Shown: one piece after another, positions 26,451-34,851 of the stretch
Layout: each line of letters opens with the position of its first letter
How positions within the stretch are numbered: the first letter of the stretch is position 1
Origin: Terribacillus saccharophilus
GTDB taxonomy: Bacteria > Bacillota > Bacilli > Bacillales > Amphibacillaceae
DNA length: 64,000 bases
NCBI RefSeq assembly: GCF_002272075.1
Contig: NZ_NPBJ01000016.1
Span: 1 to 64,000 of the forward strand
Reading direction: 5' to 3'
Notes under the pieces: generated by a model
What the model was told of the DNA's origin: nothing
Database searches by the model: none
Seen by the model: only the letters and a program-made list of their open reading frames with translations
Made by a program: the position numbers and the translations under genes

Positions 26451-27338
26451 TTACACCAATGATAGGAATTTTTCTTCTGAGATGATCCGCAGCGGACGTC
26501 CATACTCAATCATCCGCTCCGCTTGAACGAGTTTACTCGTTTTCTTGCCGGCAGCGAATTTATCATAATCTCTAGCTCCGACAACAAGATAGCGGGTAGA
26601 CTTGTCCATTTTATCTGTGTGCACGCCGCCTACATTGACTAGTCTTTGGATGGCATCCTTTCGCTTCAAACTCTTCATCGTCCCCGTGAACATCACCTGT
26701 TTCCGGTAGAACGGGTGGGCTGGATCAAATTGATCCGTCTGTGGCTTGATATCCCCGTATCTTGATCTGCTGCCAGATGAGCTTGTATCATGGATGCTTT
26801 TCCGATTGACCTTCAACACATTGGTCAGTTCCTCAATACTCTGTACTCCAGAATCCGCCATCGCATGCAGAAAGATATTTGCGGCAACTCGCGCATCCTC
26901 CATGGCATTATGGTGCTCGAACGTGATCTCCTTGCTGGCAGCTAACGTATTCAGCCGATGGTTCTCCATATCCGGCCATACCTTCTTGCCGATAATCCGC
27001 GTACATAGATAATCAAAATCCGGCATTTCCAATCCGAAACGTGCCACCGCTTTTCGAATGACACCCATATCAAAACTCGCGTTATGTGCGATGACAACAT
27101 TACCTGCCAGATAACCGCTTAGCTTTGGCCAGATTTCCTTGAACGTCGGCGCATCTTCCACATCTCGTGGAAGGATCCCATGCACGTGGATATTCTGTTC
27201 TTCGAATTCCATCAATGGATTGATCAAGGTATACCATTCATCAATCACACCCGTCTCATCCGCTACAGCAACACCTACCGAACAAGCACTTGACCAATAT
27301 CGATTCGCCGTCTCAAAATCTATACTCACAAACCGCAC
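26451..27338 (-). CDS. DEDDh 3'-5' exonuclease with C-terminal BRCT domain
   Basis: A 295-residue nuclease. Residues about 1-170 form a DnaQ-like exonuclease with ExoI SIDFETA (Asp, Glu), ExoII HNASFDM (Asp) and ExoIII HNAMEDA (His, Asp), the DEDDh set. Residues about 215-295 form a BRCT domain (KQVMFTGTMKSLKRKDA ... TRYLVVG). This fusion is known in Firmicutes but its DNA repair role is unclear. The GTG at 27338 is chosen because the earlier TTG is part of the TTGGAGG ribosome site. Confidence 0.9.
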   Translation of the reverse strand: MRFVSIDFETANRYWSSACSVGVAVADETGVIDEWYTLINPLMEFEEQNIHVHGILPRDVEDAPTFKEIWPKLSGYLAGNVVIAHNASFDMGVIRKAVARFGLEMPDFDYLCTRIIGKKVWPDMENHRLNTLAASKEITFEHHNAMEDARVAANIFLHAMADSGVQSIEELTNVLKVNRKSIHDTSSSGSRSRYGDIKPQTDQFDPAHPFYRKQVMFTGTMKSLKRKDAIQRLVNVGGVHTDKMDKSTRYLVVGARDYDKFAAGKKTSKLVQAERMIEYGRPLRIISEEKFLSLV

Positions 27339-27423
27339 TGCATCGTCCTCCAAATCGACTTTTGTTAAATAGATTATATCATAGCAGCCGGTAGAGTCCG
27401 ATAATCGTGCTTATGAAAAAATG

Positions 27424-27452
27424 TTGCCAGTAAAGGAAAGAAGCGCTATAAT
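27424..27452 (+). promoter_or_regulatory. Sigma-A promoter of tRNA-Ala
   Basis: TTGCCA (27424-27429) and TATAAT (27447-27452) are separated by exactly 17 bases, with the tRNA beginning 26 bases downstream. Confidence 0.85.
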
Positions 27453-27477
27453 ACTTTTGTGACGATAAATCAAATAC

Positions 27478-27550
27478 GGGGCATTAGCTCAGCTGGGAGA
27501 GCGCTTCGCTGGCAGCGAAGAGGTCAGCGGTTCGAGCCCGCTATGCTCCA
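27478..27550 (+). tRNA. tRNA-Ala (anticodon GGC)
   Basis: The 73-base cloverleaf has acceptor arm GGGGCAT/ATGCTCC with discriminator A, a D arm starting AGCTCAGCTGGGAGAGC, anticodon stem CTTCG/CGAAG with loop CTGGCAG (anticodon GGC), and T arm AGCGGTTCGAGCCCGCT. The CCA end is not encoded in full. It is a single-gene unit with its own consensus promoter and terminator. Confidence 0.95.
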
Positions 27551-27556
27551 TCTTTC

Positions 27557-27583
27557 AAAAACCCTTATTTTTAAGGGTTTTTT
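27557..27583 (+). terminator. Terminator after tRNA-Ala
   Basis: AAAAACCCTTA pairs with TAAGGGTTTTT around three to four bases, followed by T. Confidence 0.85.
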
Positions 27584-27974
27584 CTTATTTAAAAAGAAAT
27601 AGTTACTGCATTTTTAAGCTCGTGCTTCAGTCTTAACTATAAGGTTCCTCTAACCTCATTTCCTTCCTTCTATCTACCTTTTACACTTCTATACTTATTC
27701 ATTTATAAGAGATCTAGCATAAGAACCTACGTTTCTATTTACCCTTTGCTTTACATCTCCATAGTTCCTTTAGAAAGACCCCCTGTAAACGTACATGGAC
27801 AGTGCCTTCCATTTTTCTTTCTAGACAAATCACTCTAGCAGACAAACATACATTTCGACAATTTAGGTATAAAAATCTAGTCCTTCTATCCGAATTTGAA
27901 TATACATGTAAAAAACAGGTCGGGGGAGGTTCAAACTTCCGATAAAAAAAGGAAGGAGAAAGGAGTTGTGCAAG
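27584..27974. other. 391-bp intergenic region, pyrimidine-rich
   Basis: No gene, tRNA or riboswitch is recognised. The plus strand is strongly pyrimidine-rich. Near its end an imperfect palindrome, GGAGGTTCAAACTTCC, lies about 30 bases before the ribosome site of the permease gene and could be an operator. Confidence 0.5.
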
Positions 27975-29333
27975 ATGACATTAGAAATAGGAATTACCGT
28001 ATTCACATTCCTAGCTACTATGCTGGTCATCTTTTGGAGGCCGCGGGGACTTAATGAAGCTGTCCCAGCAGCAGTAGGTGCCGCGATAATTTTATTGACA
28101 GGAATAGTTTCAGGTCCTGATGCGGCAGATATAATGGATAAGATTGGAGGCGCCGCTATTACGATCATGGCCACAATCGTCATGGCGGTTATATTGGAGA
28201 GTTTCGGTTTCTTTCACTGGGTCGCTGCAAAGTTAGCTAATTTAGCTCGAGGTTCGGGGTATCGGTTATATTGGTACATTCAACTCTTATGCTTCTTAAT
28301 GACACTCTTATTCAATAACGATGGAAGTATCTTAATTACAACACCAATCCTAATTTTACTACTTAGGAATCTCCGCTTACCGACACATCAGCAAATTCCA
28401 TATTTATTGAGTGGTGCCCTTATCGCTACTGCCTCAAGTGCACCGATTGGAGTGAGCAACCTCGTTAATTTGATTGCCCTGGAAATAATTGATATGTCAC
28501 TTTACATGCACACTGCTATGATGTTTGTTCCGGCGACACTAGCATTACTGTTCATGTCTTGGCTAATGTTCATCGTTGTGAAGAAAAGATTGCCTAAATC
28601 ATTACCGGAATCTGTAAAGGATATCGAGGAAAACTTTTTCACACAACACTTCAAACCGATAAAAGGCAGAAAGATATTTACAGACACTAAACAAAAACGA
28701 TCAAGATTCATGCTTATATTATTGTTGTTTGTGTTCTTGATGCGATGCCTACTATTTGTTGCCTCTTATCTGGCCATCCCAATTTCAATCGTAGCAGTTC
28801 TCGGTTCTCTTGCGTTGCTTGCATGGCGCTGGTATTACTTGCGTACAAACCCAATCGACATTATCAAAAAAACACCATGGCATATACTCGTTTTCGCCTT
28901 TTCCATGTACGTCATCATTTACGGATTGCATAACATCGGACTAACAGAACTGCTTGTTAAATATAGTGAACCGATTGTCGGCCAAGGATTGATGTATGCA
29001 AGCTTTGCCATGGGTGGTCTGGTTTCCATTCTATCTAACTTCTTCAATAATCATCCAGCCTTGATGATCGGAACATTTACGATGACTGAAATGGGACTTG
29101 ACCCAATCACTTTAAAGACAATTTATTTAGCAAGTATCATCGGCAGCGACATTGGATCTCTACTGTTGCCAATCGGAACGCTGGCTTCACTGATCTGGTT
29201 ATACATCCTGAAACAACATGATATTAAATTGAAGTGGATGGACTATCTCAAAGTATCGATTATTGTCATCCCTATTTCCACCATAGTTGCTTTGTTCCTA
29301 CTCTACTACTGGGTCAAAATAGTTTTTAGTTAG
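27975..29333 (+). CDS. ArsB/NhaD-type (IT superfamily) permease
   Basis: A 452-residue membrane protein with about eleven hydrophobic helices, of the ArsB/NhaD ion transporter superfamily. Typical features are the first-half motif NNDGSILITTPILI and the second-half equivalent FFNNHPALMIG, plus SAPIGVSNLVNLIA. Such proteins exchange arsenite or Na+ for protons. No arsR or arsenate reductase is nearby, so arsenite specificity is not supported by context. The ATG at 27975 follows GGAGAAAGGAG. Confidence 0.85.
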   Translation: MTLEIGITVFTFLATMLVIFWRPRGLNEAVPAAVGAAIILLTGIVSGPDAADIMDKIGGAAITIMATIVMAVILESFGFFHWVAAKLANLARGSGYRLYWYIQLLCFLMTLLFNNDGSILITTPILILLLRNLRLPTHQQIPYLLSGALIATASSAPIGVSNLVNLIALEIIDMSLYMHTAMMFVPATLALLFMSWLMFIVVKKRLPKSLPESVKDIEENFFTQHFKPIKGRKIFTDTKQKRSRFMLILLLFVFLMRCLLFVASYLAIPISIVAVLGSLALLAWRWYYLRTNPIDIIKKTPWHILVFAFSMYVIIYGLHNIGLTELLVKYSEPIVGQGLMYASFAMGGLVSILSNFFNNHPALMIGTFTMTEMGLDPITLKTIYLASIIGSDIGSLLLPIGTLASLIWLYILKQHDIKLKWMDYLKVSIIVIPISTIVALFLLYYWVKIVFS

Positions 29334-29419
29334 GGGCAAGGATGTAATGGCATATACTCTCCGATTTAGAAATGAGATAAGGGATTCACAATCAGATTCA
29401 TTCTCAAGAATCCCTTATC

Positions 29420-29451
29420 ATGAACATAGGTAAATACTTAGGTTCATTTTT
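29420..29451 (+). terminator. Probable terminator of the ArsB/NhaD-type gene
   Basis: An imperfect stem based on ATGAAC/GTTCAT is followed by TTTTTAC, about 90 bases past the stop codon. Confidence 0.5.
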
Positions 29452-29600
29452 ACTTTATGCAATAGGAGGAATAGTGAACTAAGTAAAACACCTAAATAGA
29501 TATATCGTCGATCAAGTACGCGCACTGTTACTGCTGATACATCAATGACTCCCATTTTAATCCTGCATATATTGTCATCAAGGTCAACAATAGTAACAGC

Positions 29601-29631
29601 AGACACTTTCATAAGAAGGTGTCTTTTTATT
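29601..29631 (+). terminator. Plus-strand terminator without an assigned gene
   Basis: AGACACTTT pairs with AAGGTGTCT (one G-T pair) around a six-base loop and is followed by TTTTTATT. Confidence 0.6.
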
Positions 29632-29677
29632 ACACTCTTAGACTACAATGGGGCCTATCTTATTCAGCTATACAATA

Positions 29678-30292
29678 TTAATTGTATAACTGGTGCTCCT
29701 TAATATACTGGTAACAGCTCTCCGGCAGCAAATATCTCGGCTCCCCTCCAACAGCAAATTCATCACGGATATAAGTAGAGCTGATCTCCATCGCCAGTCC
29801 TTTATCAATCAGATGGAAGGTTTGACCGTCATCGTGATTGCGCAGCAATGGCGAATGGCTGATTACCTTCAGCATATCAATATCGTTGCGGGCCATCACT
29901 ATAAACCGGTTATCTCGTACAAGTGCTTCACTGTTGCCCCATTTTCCAGCTCCAATATCCTCTAATAAATCAGCTCCCATGATGAAATAGACCTCATCAT
30001 CGGGATAAACTTCCTTGAAATGAGTTAACGTCTGTTCCGTGTAAACATTCCAAGCTTCCTGCTTCATCTCATAATCATCGGCAACATAACAGTCATTGTC
30101 TTGTATAGCCATCTGCACCATCTGCCAGCGATGCTCGTCAGTCGTATGAAGCTGTTTGTCCTTTCGTTTGCTGGAGCAAGGCAGAAAAATGACTTTATCC
30201 AGCTTGCACCGATGGGCGACCGTGCCGGCCGTCCATAAATGGACATTTGTGACCGGATCAAATGAGGAGCCATAGATTCCGATTTTCCCCAT
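29678..30292 (-). CDS. nadD: Nicotinate-nucleotide adenylyltransferase, NadD-like
   Basis: A 204-residue nucleotidylyl transferase that should join nicotinate mononucleotide and ATP to make deamido-NAD. The fold signature GIYGSSFDPVTNVHLWTA occupies residues 4-21 and the second motif EISSTYIR lies near residue 170. The usual HxGH is TNVH here, so Val replaces the conserved Gly. It is the last gene of the NAD salvage operon, one base after pncB. It is probably a second copy beside a housekeeping nadD elsewhere. Confidence 0.88.
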   Translation of the reverse strand: MGKIGIYGSSFDPVTNVHLWTAGTVAHRCKLDKVIFLPCSSKRKDKQLHTTDEHRWQMVQMAIQDNDCYVADDYEMKQEAWNVYTEQTLTHFKEVYPDDEVYFIMGADLLEDIGAGKWGNSEALVRDNRFIVMARNDIDMLKVISHSPLLRNHDDGQTFHLIDKGLAMEISSTYIRDEFAVGGEPRYLLPESCYQYIKEHQLYN

Positions 30293-30293
30293 G

Positions 30294-31754
30294 CTATTTC
30301 TCCTCCAGCTGTGATTTGATGCGCTCGATCAATTCCATTTTATTATTCCAACAGGCTGTACTTAGATCGACAGGGTATGCTTCTGGATTATGTGTCCTTT
30401 TATATTCATCCCACAGGAAGGTGAGGCTATGTGTGACATAGTTTCGTGTTTCATCCAAGGTTGGTAGCTTGTAGACGAGTTCGCCCTTTTGAAAAACTGG
30501 CTGCTGCAGCTCCTTCGCTTCAAAATCCGTTACAAATTTACTAATGTACGGATAAGTTGGGTGGAACATTTTGAGTCGTTCTTCTTCCTCCGGGTTCTCA
30601 TTGGCTAGCGCAATGTAATCTCCTTCTGATTTCTGACTAGCTCGGTTGATGATCCGATAAACGCGTTTAAGTCCTGGTGTAGAAACTTTTTCAGGATTGG
30701 CACTGATTTTAATTGTATCGGCCATATCTCCATTATCATCCTCAATGGAAACTATTTTATATACCGCTCCTAATGCTGGCTGATCATATGCTGTAATAAG
30801 TTTTGTTCCGATACCCCAATTGTCGATTTTCGCTCCTTGAGCTTTCAGAGCACCAATAGTTTCTTCATCCAAATCATTGGATGCGGTGATCTTCGTTTCT
30901 GTAAATCCTGCTTCATCGAGCATCTCCCGTGCTCGCTTGGATAAGTAGGCCAAGTCTCCGCTGTCCAGACGAATGGCATTGAACCGTATTCTATCGCCCA
31001 TTTCTTTAGCTACTCTAATCGCATTTGGCACGCCGGACTTCAGTGTATCGTACGTATCAACAAGAAATGTGCAATTCATATGAGTTTCTGCATATTTCCG
31101 AAATGCTTCATACTCATCACGATAGGCTTGCACTAGCGCATGCGCATGTGTCCCAGCTACCGGTATGCCGAACTTTTTGCCTGCCCGAACATTGGACGTG
31201 GCATGAAAGCCGCCGATAAATGCCGCTCTTGTTCCCCAAATAGCTGCATCCATCTCCTGTGCCCGTCTGGAGCCGAATTCCATTGCTGTATCTCCTTCAT
31301 CTAATACATGCATGATACGAGCTGCTTTCGTAGCGATGAGCGTTTGATAATTCACGATATTAAGCAAAGCCGTTTCTATCAGCTGCGCTTCAGCAAGTGG
31401 CGCTTCCACCCGGATGATCGGCTCGGTTCCGAAAACAAGTTCCCCTTCCTGCATGCTGTATAAATCTCCAGTAAAGCGCAGGTCTCGTAAGTAGGCGATG
31501 AACTCCTTCTCATATCCAAGCTCCTGCTCCAGATAGCCTAAATCAGAATCCGAGAAACGGAACTCTTTCAAATAATCAATTACTCGTTCCAAGCCAGCGA
31601 AAACAGCAAACCCATTACCGAATGGCTGTTTGCGGAAAAACAGTTCGAATACAGCTTTGCGATTATGCTTTCCATCCTTCCAATACGTCTGGGCCATATT
31701 GATTTGATAAAGATCCGTGTGCAATGCCGTGCTATCATCCTGATAATGTGTCAT
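30294..31754 (-). CDS. pncB: Nicotinate phosphoribosyltransferase
   Basis: A 486-residue type-II phosphoribosyltransferase that makes nicotinate mononucleotide from nicotinate and PRPP, the first Preiss-Handler step. Conserved segments include TDLYQINMAQTYW, EFGSRRAQ, the GTHAHALVQAY loop with the phosphorylated-His region, and RLDSGDLAYLSKRAREMLDEAG. Its start overlaps the pncA stop by four bases (ATGA), and nadD follows directly. Confidence 0.95.
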   Translation of the reverse strand: MTHYQDDSTALHTDLYQINMAQTYWKDGKHNRKAVFELFFRKQPFGNGFAVFAGLERVIDYLKEFRFSDSDLGYLEQELGYEKEFIAYLRDLRFTGDLYSMQEGELVFGTEPIIRVEAPLAEAQLIETALLNIVNYQTLIATKAARIMHVLDEGDTAMEFGSRRAQEMDAAIWGTRAAFIGGFHATSNVRAGKKFGIPVAGTHAHALVQAYRDEYEAFRKYAETHMNCTFLVDTYDTLKSGVPNAIRVAKEMGDRIRFNAIRLDSGDLAYLSKRAREMLDEAGFTETKITASNDLDEETIGALKAQGAKIDNWGIGTKLITAYDQPALGAVYKIVSIEDDNGDMADTIKISANPEKVSTPGLKRVYRIINRASQKSEGDYIALANENPEEEERLKMFHPTYPYISKFVTDFEAKELQQPVFQKGELVYKLPTLDETRNYVTHSLTFLWDEYKRTHNPEAYPVDLSTACWNNKMELIERIKSQLEEK

Positions 31755-32314
31755 CGTTCCGCTCCTCCTTCTGTAATCTCTGCTCCTAAGGCGCTTTTAA
31801 AGTGATGCAGGGCGTATGCATGCCCCTCTTGATTGAAACTTGCAACAGCATCTGAGTGAACAACGATTTTGAATCCATAATTATAGGCATCGACCAGTGT
31901 ATGGAAAACACAAATATCTGTCGCTACACCAACAGCATGAATCTCCTTGATACCCCTCTCATTCAGCCGCTGCAGCAAATCGGTCCCTGCAAAAGCACTG
32001 TATCTTGTTTTATCCATATAATAGACATTCAATTCATGCTTCGCAGACTCATATGCATCCGACAGCTTGCCATAAAGTGCACGACCCTCTGTCCCATCTA
32101 TATTGTGCGGCGGATACAGCTTAGTTTCTGGATGATAGGCATCCTTTTCCTCATGCTTATCGATCGCAAAAACAACATAGTCACCGTTCTCAATGAATTC
32201 AGATGTAATCGCTGTAAGTCGTTCCTCGATCTCCCGTCCCGGCACTCCGCAAGTCAGTGCCCCATCTTCTGCTACAAAATCATTCGTATAATCGATATTT
32301 ATTAATGCTTTCAT
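31751..32314 (-). CDS. pncA: Nicotinamidase, isochorismatase family
   Basis: A 187-residue cysteine hydrolase that deamidates nicotinamide to nicotinate. The catalytic Asp is in NIDYTNDFV, the Lys in the YYMDKTRYSAF segment and the nucleophile Cys in GVATDICVFHT. The metal-site region FAIDKHEEKDAYHPETKLYPPHN is present. The ATG follows GGAGGATGAAAG and lies 18 bases after the Nudix regulator gene, in the same operon as pncB and nadD. Confidence 0.95.
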   Translation of the reverse strand: MKALINIDYTNDFVAEDGALTCGVPGREIEERLTAITSEFIENGDYVVFAIDKHEEKDAYHPETKLYPPHNIDGTEGRALYGKLSDAYESAKHELNVYYMDKTRYSAFAGTDLLQRLNERGIKEIHAVGVATDICVFHTLVDAYNYGFKIVVHSDAVASFNQEGHAYALHHFKSALGAEITEGGAER

Positions 32315-32332
32315 CTTTCATCCTCCTCTGGA

Positions 32333-33109
32333 TTAATGACGAGCTGTATAAATCGATTGTTTCACTTCTGCATCAATGAACCGATAAAGCTGAGTTGGCA
32401 GCTTGGATGTTCGCTGTGTCTTCTGCCCTTCAACTGCTTCGATGAAAGGCAATGTTTTAATTTTTCGTGCAAAAGCTTGCTCATTTTGAATTGATTTGTC
32501 ATCCGTTATGGTCAGCAAAACTGCCTGCAATTCCGAGTAAGTGAACAGCTCTGGCAAGAATTGCTTTGCTACTGTAGTTTGCAGTAAATCTCGTGTTATA
32601 TGAGTTATAGCATGGCGGATGATACTGGCATGATCGAATGCTAAAAGATGCTGCTCTAGATCTTGTACAGGGAACAATTCCACTTCTGCGGCATCATCAT
32701 GCGCTTTTCTCTCAAATAATCTGTGTTCCGGGACAATGGCATAATGTGCATTCGAGATGATCCACCCACGTGGATCACGTCCTGGCTCATCGTATACACC
32801 AAAGTGTTTCAGATGTATTCCTGCTATTCCCGTCTCCTCTTCCAATTCCCGACTGGCAGCCTCCATAGCTGTTTCTTCCGGTGTTACAAATCCTCCTGGC
32901 AATGCCCATTTACCTGGTTCGATGTTCAAATTTCCTTCGGTATCCTGCTGGGCACGCTTGATTAGCATTAACTTAAGCTCCATTTTTGGCGGTGCATATG
33001 CTTTGGTCTTTTCAGAAGTAATGGTGAATACAGCTATATCCGACGTATAACCATCAGGGGTACGATATCGACTAACATCATAAGGTTTCTCTTCTTTATT
33101 CGACTTCAA
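32333..33109 (-). CDS. Nudix-domain regulator of NAD salvage, NrtR-like
   Basis: A 258-residue protein. Residues about 15-165 form a Nudix domain with a complete Nudix box (GFVTPEETAMEAASREL then EEETGI, matching Gx5Ex7REUxEExGU). The C-terminal part (about 170-258) fits the winged-helix domain of NrtR repressors. NrtR binds ADP-ribose and represses NAD genes. It is first in the operon with pncA, pncB and nadD. The start is TTG at 33109 after AAAAGGAG. The intact box means it may also hydrolyse ADP-ribose. Confidence 0.8.
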   Translation of the reverse strand: MKSNKEEKPYDVSRYRTPDGYTSDIAVFTITSEKTKAYAPPKMELKLMLIKRAQQDTEGNLNIEPGKWALPGGFVTPEETAMEAASRELEEETGIAGIHLKHFGVYDEPGRDPRGWIISNAHYAIVPEHRLFERKAHDDAAEVELFPVQDLEQHLLAFDHASIIRHAITHITRDLLQTTVAKQFLPELFTYSELQAVLLTITDDKSIQNEQAFARKIKTLPFIEAVEGQKTQRTSKLPTQLYRFIDAEVKQSIYTARH

Positions 33110-33126
33110 TATGTTAATCTCCTTTT

Positions 33127-33145
33127 AATTAACATTATGTTAATT
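33127..33145 (-). promoter_or_regulatory. Palindromic operator of the NAD salvage operon
   Basis: AATTAACATTATGTTAATT is a perfect 9-1-9 palindrome just downstream of the -10, where a bound protein would block initiation. Additional GTTAATT half-sites lie at 33146-33152 and near 33112-33119. Confidence 0.7.
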
Positions 33146-33154
33146 GTTAATTGT

Positions 33155-33184
33155 ATTATATGTAAAATACACTCTCCCTGTCAA
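33155..33184 (-). promoter_or_regulatory. Sigma-A promoter of the NAD salvage operon
   Basis: On the minus strand consensus TTGACA (33179-33184) and TATAAT (33155-33160) are separated by 18 bases, placing the start of transcription near 33148. Confidence 0.8.
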
Positions 33185-33192
33185 TGATAAAC

Positions 33193-33225
33193 AAAAAAGT
33201 CTTCTCCTATAAGGAGAAGACTTTT
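33193..33225 (-). terminator. Terminator after the DUF3953-like gene
   Basis: AAAAGTCTTCTCC pairs perfectly with GGAGAAGACTTTT around a short loop; the T run is on the minus strand. Confidence 0.85.
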
Positions 33226-33460
33226 AAGTCTGTGTAAAAATCATGACAGTTGCACTTGCTGCAATAACGAAGACAATCAAATAAACTCCCGTCATCAGCT
33301 TTTTCTTATTTAAAATAGACTCAATTGAGAATAATAGAAACATAATAGACAAAAGCGGCAGCATTAGCTGAGGATTCACTTCATAATCCTGGTCGATATA
33401 TCGATAGATGCCGAGTGCAATGACTATGATAGCGAGCAGAGCGTTTATTTTCCGTAACAT
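33224..33460 (-). CDS. Small membrane protein, DUF3953-like
   Basis: A 78-residue protein with three hydrophobic segments at about residues 5-20, 32-50 and 55-75, separated by the short loops RYIDQDYEVNP and NKKKL. It resembles the YczI/DUF3953 family of small Bacillus membrane proteins. No function is known. It is a single-gene unit with its own terminator, divergent from the next gene. Confidence 0.7.
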   Translation of the reverse strand: MLRKINALLAIIVIALGIYRYIDQDYEVNPQLMLPLLSIMFLLFSIESILNKKKLMTGVYLIVFVIAASATVMIFTQT

Positions 33461-33546
33461 TTGCTTTCTTCCCTTCCAAGTCGCATGATACCATAGACAG
33501 TATAACAGGACATAGCTTCTTGTTGAATAGAAAGGTTGTATGAATT

Positions 33547-33807
33547 ATGCCAACTTATGATGAATGGCAAGTGACATATAAAGAAACTGCCATCCGAGAG
33601 ATTCAGAAATACTTCCGAATTTATCAAATCGGCAATGTTTCCGAAGGAGTTTTGGAAGCAGGATCTGCCCGAATAGCTCAGCAAGCTGAGCGTATCGATG
33701 ATCACACATTTGCTTCCTTGCTGGAACAAATCAGCCGCAGTCTAGCCGCTAATGAGATACAGGATGTGAGAAATAAATACTATGAATTGGAACAACTGCC
33801 TATTTAG
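33547..33807 (+). CDS. Hypothetical 86-residue helical protein
   Basis: A soluble, mostly helical chain with no recognised domain. It starts MPTYDEWQVTYKETAIREIQKYFRIYQ and later has FASLLEQISRSLAANEIQDVRNKYYELEQL. The start follows AAAGGTTG. Its last eight bases overlap the stop of the convergent oxidoreductase gene. A shifted frame on the other strand was judged a shadow, because this one has the better composition and a ribosome site. Confidence 0.6.
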   Translation: MPTYDEWQVTYKETAIREIQKYFRIYQIGNVSEGVLEAGSARIAQQAERIDDHTFASLLEQISRSLAANEIQDVRNKYYELEQLPI

Positions 33808-34384
33808 CTAGCTTGCGAAAGTACGCTCGAACACGGCTTAGATATTTTTTCTGTTTTCCGTTCTTTTTCTCCATGCCGCCGAATTCGAAGATTTTCACTT
33901 TGCTGATTCCTACAAATTTAAACAACGCTCGTTTCATCAATATCTTATGTGCATTTCCTAAATAGAATCGACTGTAAAACCCAGGGCCTTTCATTGTGGA
34001 AACACAAACTGCCTGCTTGCCTTTCAGCAATCCCTCCGGCAGCAGACCTTCGTGCCGATAAGCAAAGTTGGCTGAGAAATTCTGATCGATGAATCCAAGC
34101 AGCATAGCCGGCGGCCTTCCCCAGAAGATAGGATAAATGAACACAAGCAAATCAGCTCGCTTAATTTTCTCGCGATACATTTCATAATCCGGATCAATAT
34201 GCATATCTCGGCGGCGCTTTTTTTCATGGAAAACCAAAGCTGGATTGAAGTCCTCTTCATACAGATCAATTGTGTCCACTTCATTGATGGCAGGATTATG
34301 TTTGATACCTTCCTGCACTGCCTCAAAAAAGGCATAGTTAAGTGATGCATGGTTCGGATGGGCATATATTAACAATGCGTTCAT
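33800..34384 (-). CDS. NAD(P)H-dependent flavodoxin-like oxidoreductase
   Basis: A 194-residue flavodoxin-fold quinone reductase of the KefF/YwrO/MdaB type. The FMN phosphate-binding region is LLIYAHPNHASLNYAFFEAV near the N terminus, and the second flavin segment is VFIYPIFWGRPPAMLLGFID at about residue 80. The ATG at 34384 follows GGAGGAAATTG. It is probably cytoplasmic and monocistronic. Confidence 0.85.
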   Translation of the reverse strand: MNALLIYAHPNHASLNYAFFEAVQEGIKHNPAINEVDTIDLYEEDFNPALVFHEKKRRRDMHIDPDYEMYREKIKRADLLVFIYPIFWGRPPAMLLGFIDQNFSANFAYRHEGLLPEGLLKGKQAVCVSTMKGPGFYSRFYLGNAHKILMKRALFKFVGISKVKIFEFGGMEKKNGKQKKYLSRVRAYFRKLAK

Positions 34385-34441
34385 CAATTTCCTCCAGAAA
34401 GTAAGATACCTGTTATACGGCGAGGAATTGAATAAAGTTAC

Positions 34442-34476
34442 AAAAAAAGAATGCAGCGATATGCTGCATTCTTTTT
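34442..34476. terminator. Bidirectional terminator downstream of the DUF4190-like gene
   Basis: A 14-bp perfect stem (AAAAAGAATGCAGC with its complement) has A and T runs at the ends. Confidence 0.85.
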
Positions 34477-34484
34477 GCTTCTGT

Positions 34485-34712
34485 TCAGGCAGTCAGGAGA
34501 AGAATAAGTATAGCTACTATCTGATAGCCGGCTCCGATGACACTGGTAACCAGGCCCCCTACTGCCATTTTACGTCCGGTCTCTGGATTAGTGTCTTTTC
34601 TAATTATTTGTATGGCAAGGACAAACCCGATGATACCAAAAAAGATTCCATACAAGGAAAAGAACAGGCTGATAGTACCGAATACAAGAGATAGCAAGGA
34701 TCTATTTTTCAT
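34485..34712 (-). CDS. DUF4190-like small membrane protein
   Basis: A 75-residue protein with two hydrophobic helices at about residues 5-35 and 52-74, separated by IIRKDTNPETGRKMAVGG. The loop with a charged GRKMAVGGLV motif is typical of DUF4190 domains. The start follows AAGGAGATGTTGGT. Function is unknown. Confidence 0.75.
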   Translation of the reverse strand: MKNRSLLSLVFGTISLFFSLYGIFFGIIGFVLAIQIIRKDTNPETGRKMAVGGLVTSVIGAGYQIVAILILLLTA

Positions 34713-34816
34713 ACCAACATCTCCTTGTCAAAAATTAGCTTACGTCTATTGTAGTCCTTTTCCATATACCGAATCCAATTACTTAACTATTTTAAGTGTT
34801 TGGAAGTTAGATATAA

Positions 34817-34847
34817 GAAAAAACAGCCCTTTCATGATGGGCTGTTT
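34817..34847 (-). terminator. Terminator after the symporter gene
   Basis: AACAGCCC pairs with GGGCTGTT and is followed on the minus strand by a T run, just past the stop codon. Confidence 0.85.
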
Positions 34848-34851
34848 ATCT

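Larger units (their letters stand above)
29334..29677. other. 344-bp intergenic region with three hairpins
   Basis: It contains a perfect 12-bp inverted repeat GATAAGGGATTC/GAATCCCTTATC (29376-29387, 29408-29419) without a T run. A terminator-like hairpin ending in TTTTT lies at 29420-29451, and a second plus-strand terminator at 29601-29631. A 64-codon minus-strand frame (29418-29612) has no ribosome site. The contents between the two terminators are unexplained. Confidence 0.5.

Noticed and set aside
27975-29333. Arsenite resistance operon
   Set aside because: No arsR, arsC or arsA lies nearby, and the permease superfamily also includes Na+/H+ and other carriers.
29418-29612. 64-residue minus-strand frame as a gene
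   Set aside because: It lacks a Shine-Dalgarno sequence and its start lies in a plus-strand terminator hairpin, so it is mentioned only in a finding.
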